From Erythrophleum ivorense (taxonomy: Eukaryota > Streptophyta > Magnoliopsida > Fabales > Fabaceae), in the NCBI GenBank assembly GCA_026724425.1, contig JAIUCV010000023.1, positions 4,154,001 through 4,218,000 on the forward strand: a stretch of DNA of 64,000 nt, given 5' to 3'. A model generated the notes under the pieces. That model was not told the origin of the DNA, did no database searches, and saw nothing but the letters and a program-made list of their open reading frames with translations. Position numbers and translations under genes: made by a program. Shown here one piece after another: positions 60,488 to 64,000 of this stretch (position 1 is its first letter; every line of letters begins with the position of its first letter).

Positions 60488-63262
60488 TGTAAAACCATCA
60501 TTTCTACTCATGCCCATCATCCATGAACATGCTCATGTGAGATAGAGTAAGAATAAGGTGAGAACTTCCATTGGATTCATACATTTTCTAACATGGCGTC
60601 ATGGTTAAAAATTCATTTTGGTGTCATGTGTCCCGTGTGAGTTCATACTATGCCTCCTCATATTTAATTCATTGTTACAACTCATTTGTCTCATAAAAAC
60701 TAGCTCACAACTCATGGAAACAGAAGGGAGACATGAGACTTGCATATTTCTTCTCAGCCAAACTTGGCCCCATTTTTGGGCAAACTTGAGAAATTCATAA
60801 CTAAATTTAGAAAAATTGAAAACATTCAATCTTGGTCATTCTGGAAATATTAGGATGTATAATTCATACTAAAAATATGTAGAAGTCTTAAAATCCCACA
60901 CACAAAGTGTTTGACATGCGAAATCATCTGGAGGTCAGAGTGGGTCTTGATGCTGTCACAGTTTACTGATATGAACTTCAAAAATGTCTAACTAATTCCA
61001 AAAAAATCCAATGCATGAAAATGATACAATATAGAAATATGTGGATGTTAAATAGAGAGGAAAAATATCTCTAGATTAGTTCATCAAGCCAAGCGCTCAG
61101 AAATCGATGGAACAGTACTTCTGGTCAGGCAAGATGATTGATACTGGGTAGAAACTTCAAAAGTTCATATCTTCCTCTCTAGACCTCCAAATGAGGTGCT
61201 TCTAGTTACTACAAGTCACTGTGACTGTATAGTTTCTTTCTATAAAATTTCATAGCCATTGGGCCACTTTTTCCCCTCGGATGACACAATTTCACAACTA
61301 ACCAAATGAACAGTGCTGATGCAAATCCGAAATTCTGATACCAACTTTGAAAAATCATAGAAAATTCCACAGACCTCCAAATGACCTGATCTTTAGCTTT
61401 CCGAAAAGATCTAGACAAGATCTAGTCACATGCCAAATTTCAAGGTAAGAAGAGGTCATTTGGTTAGACTTGGACATCATGGGGCAAAGTGACCAACTTT
61501 TATGTTACAAGAGGGCTATTAGGGTTCAACTTTGCTTCTCCTACCTCTAAGGGTCTATGAGCACATGGGAAAGCATCAACATAGGCTATCAAACATGGCT
61601 CAAATGTCTAACAACCCAGATTTACAAAACTCACTCTCCCACACCAGAACATACACCATGTACATAATGCCAAGATCTTGCTATTCATAACAAAACTTGC
61701 TACATCATTCAAGATGGTTCTAATTCTCATACATATATGATAAATACATTCATTTACAAGTATTCATACGTACTACATCATGTACATAATTAGAGTAAAT
61801 CTCTTAATTTAACTACAAAATAGTGACAACATAACTATTTCACAACTCCTTTGCCAATTTTCTAGCTTCAATCTTGGTGGCTCCCATCTCTTGTCTCACT
61901 TGGTCCACCTAGCATGTTAGGATGGTGGAGAGGGGGAGTGAGATTCAAAGAATCTCAATAACTCATCTCTCATTCAATCATACATAAAGCATGCATTACT
62001 AGTCTCACACATGTATGCATAGGCATATTAGTATGTGAAATCATAAGAAAAGTATTTTCAACAATTGAGTAGGTCATACATAACATACAAAGGCTTGCCA
62101 AGCAAGTGGATTAGCCTCACCCATTCACTTGTGGATTTTAGACTTGCCTTACCCATTCTTTAAGAGGTTCTTAGACTCAACCTTACTATTGGGAGTCAAC
62201 TTCACTTTTGGGAGACTCTTCACTTTGTCTCAACCAACTTTAGGATTCTTGGCTCATCCTCACCATGGCTAGAGGGTTGTTGGCTTTTTCATACTCAAGC
62301 AAACCAAAGTAATCACATAATAAATCATTGAAATACATAAGGCATCATCATGCTAGCATACTTTTCATGGTTTAAAAATATACATACACACATGCAAGAC
62401 AATGTAAGCACACATCTATGCATGAGAGAAGGTGGAGAGAGCTACCTTATAGGCTAACACAAGCCTTTCCTTTCAATTTGTCTTCTCCCTTCTTGATTTT
62501 ACAATCACCACTAGATGGGAGTGCTTCTCTTGAGCTTAGGCACACAAAGAGCATGAAATTACCCTCTTAACACTTTATTCATGAAGAGACACTAGGGTTT
62601 CTCTGTCTAGAATTCCACTAACTCTCCTTCCTCTCTCAAGCTCTGAAGAAAGGAAAGCAAAGAAGAAGTAAAGATATATGAGCTTTAGTCTTCTTCAAAA
62701 GGGGTTTTCCACTCTCCCTCTTCTGAATCAAGCTCAAAGCCCAACTACTTCAATAACCAAAACCATAGGAAGAGAGGGCAAAGAGAGAAGAACTACATGC
62801 TAAGAAGAAAAACCATGTAAATCTTACCTTTTTCTTGTTCTTCCTTCCTCCTCTAGGTTTCTCTCTCTATCCATAGCTCTTTTCTCTCCTTTGGTCAAAG
62901 CTTAGGTCAGTTAAAAGAAGAAGAATGAATCTAGACTCTTTAAGAAGTCAACTTCTCTTTTTTTACGCTTTTTTAGACTAACCCTGCTATAGCGAAGAAT
63001 AGCCCTCGCTACGGCGAGCACGTATCAGTTCCAGACCCCTGCCTTCGCTACGGCGCATGCTACGGCGAGCAGCTCCCTGGTTTTTGTATGGGATGCTCAC
63101 ACTTAATATAGCTAGAAGGCACTCTCGTTATAGTTAGACCATTTCTCGCTATAGTGAACAAGTACATTTGCTATAGCTAGGCCATTTCTCGCTATAGCTA
63201 GCAAACTGAGAAAATTTTCAGCCCATAAAAAATTTTTCAACTTTTTTTTTCTGGTTGTTACA
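60488..63262 (-). repeat. Second solo LTR of the palindrome-bearing subfamily, TSD CAGGG/CAAGG
   Basis: Begins TGTAAAACCATCATTTC (60488), ends GGTTGTTACA (63262); flanks are CAGGG (60483-60487) and CAAGG (63263-63267), one mismatch. Length is 2,775 bp. It is collinear with 57473-60259 from end to end, with many substitutions (about one in ten by eye). Because the two copies have different target duplications and host LTR sequence between them, they are separate insertions and not a tandem duplication. Confidence 0.9.
62991..63203. repeat. Palindrome cluster in the second copy
   Basis: Corresponds to 59973-60183, with units such as CTGCTATAGCGAA, CTCGCTACGGCGAG, TTCGCTACGGCG, TGCTACGGCGAG, CTCGTTATAGTTAG, CTCGCTATAGTGA and CTCGCTATAGCTAG. 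Individual units have changed relative to the first copy, but the cluster and its spacing are kept. Confidence 0.86.
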
Positions 63263-63267
63263 CAAGG

Positions 63268-63323
63268 GACTTACTTTTGAAACTTATTCATTTTCATTGT
63301 TTTTATGAAAACTAGGCATTACA
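63268..63323 (-). repeat. Host LTR, last segment
   Basis: 'gacttacttttgaaac' parallels 'gacttgcttttcaaac' at 27537-27552, and it ends 'aggcattaca' (63323), equivalent to CGGGCGTTACA. It is followed by CAAAG (63324-63328), the right duplication of the host LTR. Confidence 0.85.
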
Positions 63324-63328
63324 CAAAG

Positions 63329-64000
63329 AAAGGAAATAAGTTGAAGCCTATTGAGTGTAGCATAGCCTATGATTCAATTCACTTAAAGATATCCATTTGA
63401 ACCCTAACTAATTCTTCTAATAAGCCACACAACATCCAACTACCAAAAAAAAAATAGAGAGAGGGGCATTGAAAGAGAGGAAAAATGTAGGAAAGGAGAA
63501 AATAAAGGTTTCTTTAACCTTTAAGCACTAATCCATAAGGTAAACAACATTTTTGGCTTCTATGAGTGTTGAGAAAATTTTTGGTAATATTTTATGTTTT
63601 GAAAATCAAATTAGTCCCTAAATAACATAATAAATTAATTAAAAAGGGGTTATGGGACTAGAAAAGGCCAATCATAATTAAAAGGAACTGATGCAAGCAT
63701 AACCAATGAAATGTAGAGATTTAAGAAACATAATAATTGGCTTGAGAATTTAATGTTCCTCATCATAATATGATGAAATAAGGTTAGTAGAATAATTACA
63801 TAAGGTTGGTTTGATTAGTCCCTGACAATGTATGATTTAGGGATTCAGTTGACCATAACTTTAATCAGACATTTTTTTAGCATTTTAAGTTCTTATAACC
63901 TTAAAATAGATGTTTTTAATGATGAATAGAGTCTAAATTTTATTATGGAGCTGTTGGTTTCTGAAAATATAAAGAAATGAGTTCAAACAATCTAAAGTGT
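63329..64000. other. Non-coding flank to the right of the nest
   Basis: No gene is visible. The last 200 bp ('agttgaccataactttaatc', 'gatgaatagagtctaaatttt') vaguely resemble the 5' third of the plus LTRs (16250-16350). I infer that an older plus-oriented LTR, possibly the one starting near 14634, continues here, but this is weak. Confidence 0.35.

Larger units (their letters stand above)
14916..63323 (-). repeat. Ancient solo LTR that hosts the whole nested cluster
   Basis: Starts TGTAACACCATAAT (14916), ends GGCATTACA (63323), and is flanked by TAAAG (14911-14915) and CAAAG (63324-63328), a 5-bp duplication with one mismatch. Removing the dated insertions leaves segments 14916-15855, 19494-20303, 23184-23798, 27597-27623, 42502-42852, 56901-57472, 60265-60487 and 63268-63323. 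These total about 3.6 kb, the size of the other LTRs of this family (3.6-3.8 kb), and they read in the correct order against those copies. For example, 57472 joins 60265 as 'ggcctctg|agaaccctag', and 60487 joins 63268 as 'ttcaggg|gacttac'. It is the oldest layer of the 48-kb nest, because everything else interrupts it. Confidence 0.9.

Noticed and set aside
57473..63262. A single element with two LTRs
   Set aside because: The 228 bp between the copies are host LTR, each copy has its own duplication, and there is no PBS or PPT.
1..64000. A novel non-transposon biological system
   Set aside because: Every long frame and nearly every boundary is explained by LTR retrotransposons; no gene cluster, RNA gene or defence-like module was seen on either strand.

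Overview
This is plant nuclear DNA, almost certainly from a eudicot with large AT-rich heterochromatic blocks. No host gene, rRNA, tRNA or CRISPR array is recognisable. Nearly all of it is a pile of Ty3/gypsy LTR retrotransposons of the chromovirus Tekay (Del) type and their solo LTRs. Evidence for this is one long gag-pol with a C-terminal chromodomain, primer-binding sites matching initiator-Met tRNA (TGGTATCAGAGC), a recurring LTR family with ends close to TGTAAC...GTTACA, and 5-bp target-site duplications (TSDs) around most units.

Layout. 1-2924 is an old plus-strand LTR-like fragment. 2925-5725 is a truncated minus-strand LTR. 5730-6850 is a badly decayed integrase/chromodomain pseudogene. 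6851-10032 and 13862-14915 are non-coding AT-rich DNA surrounding a minus-strand solo LTR (10033-13861).

From 14916 to 63323 there is one ancient minus-strand solo LTR (TSD TAAAG/CAAAG, about 3.6 kb when its pieces are added up). Seven later insertions and a small MITE have spread it over 48 kb. In order they are: solo LTR + (15856-19488, TSD GATTT); MITE (19770-19896, CTTGG); solo LTR + (20304-23178, CATAA); solo LTR - (23799-27591, CCTTA); a full-length non-coding LARD-like element + (27624-42496, GAGAT/GAGAC), itself carrying another insertion at 31756-34551; solo LTR - (42853-56895, GATTT); solo LTR - (57473-60259, CTCTG); and solo LTR - (60488-63262, CAGGG/CAAGG). Inside the 42853-56895 solo LTR sits the youngest unit, a complete 10,466-bp Tekay-like element on the minus strand (45541-56006, TSD CAAGA). 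Its two 2,823-bp LTRs have equal length, and I saw one difference between them.

How the parts work together. Only the 45541-56006 element looks recently mobile: LTRs, PBS, PPT, gag, protease, RT, RNase H, integrase and chromodomain are all present. One in-frame TAA (49795-49797) separates gag-PR-RT-RH from integrase. The rest is a fossil record in which insertion, LTR-LTR recombination to solo LTRs, and C-to-T/G-to-A decay can be ordered by nesting. I found no sign of a new biological system. The points most worth checking are the nesting order, the young element and its lone stop, the mosaic solo LTR, and two unrelated arrays of short GC-rich palindromes inside LTRs.
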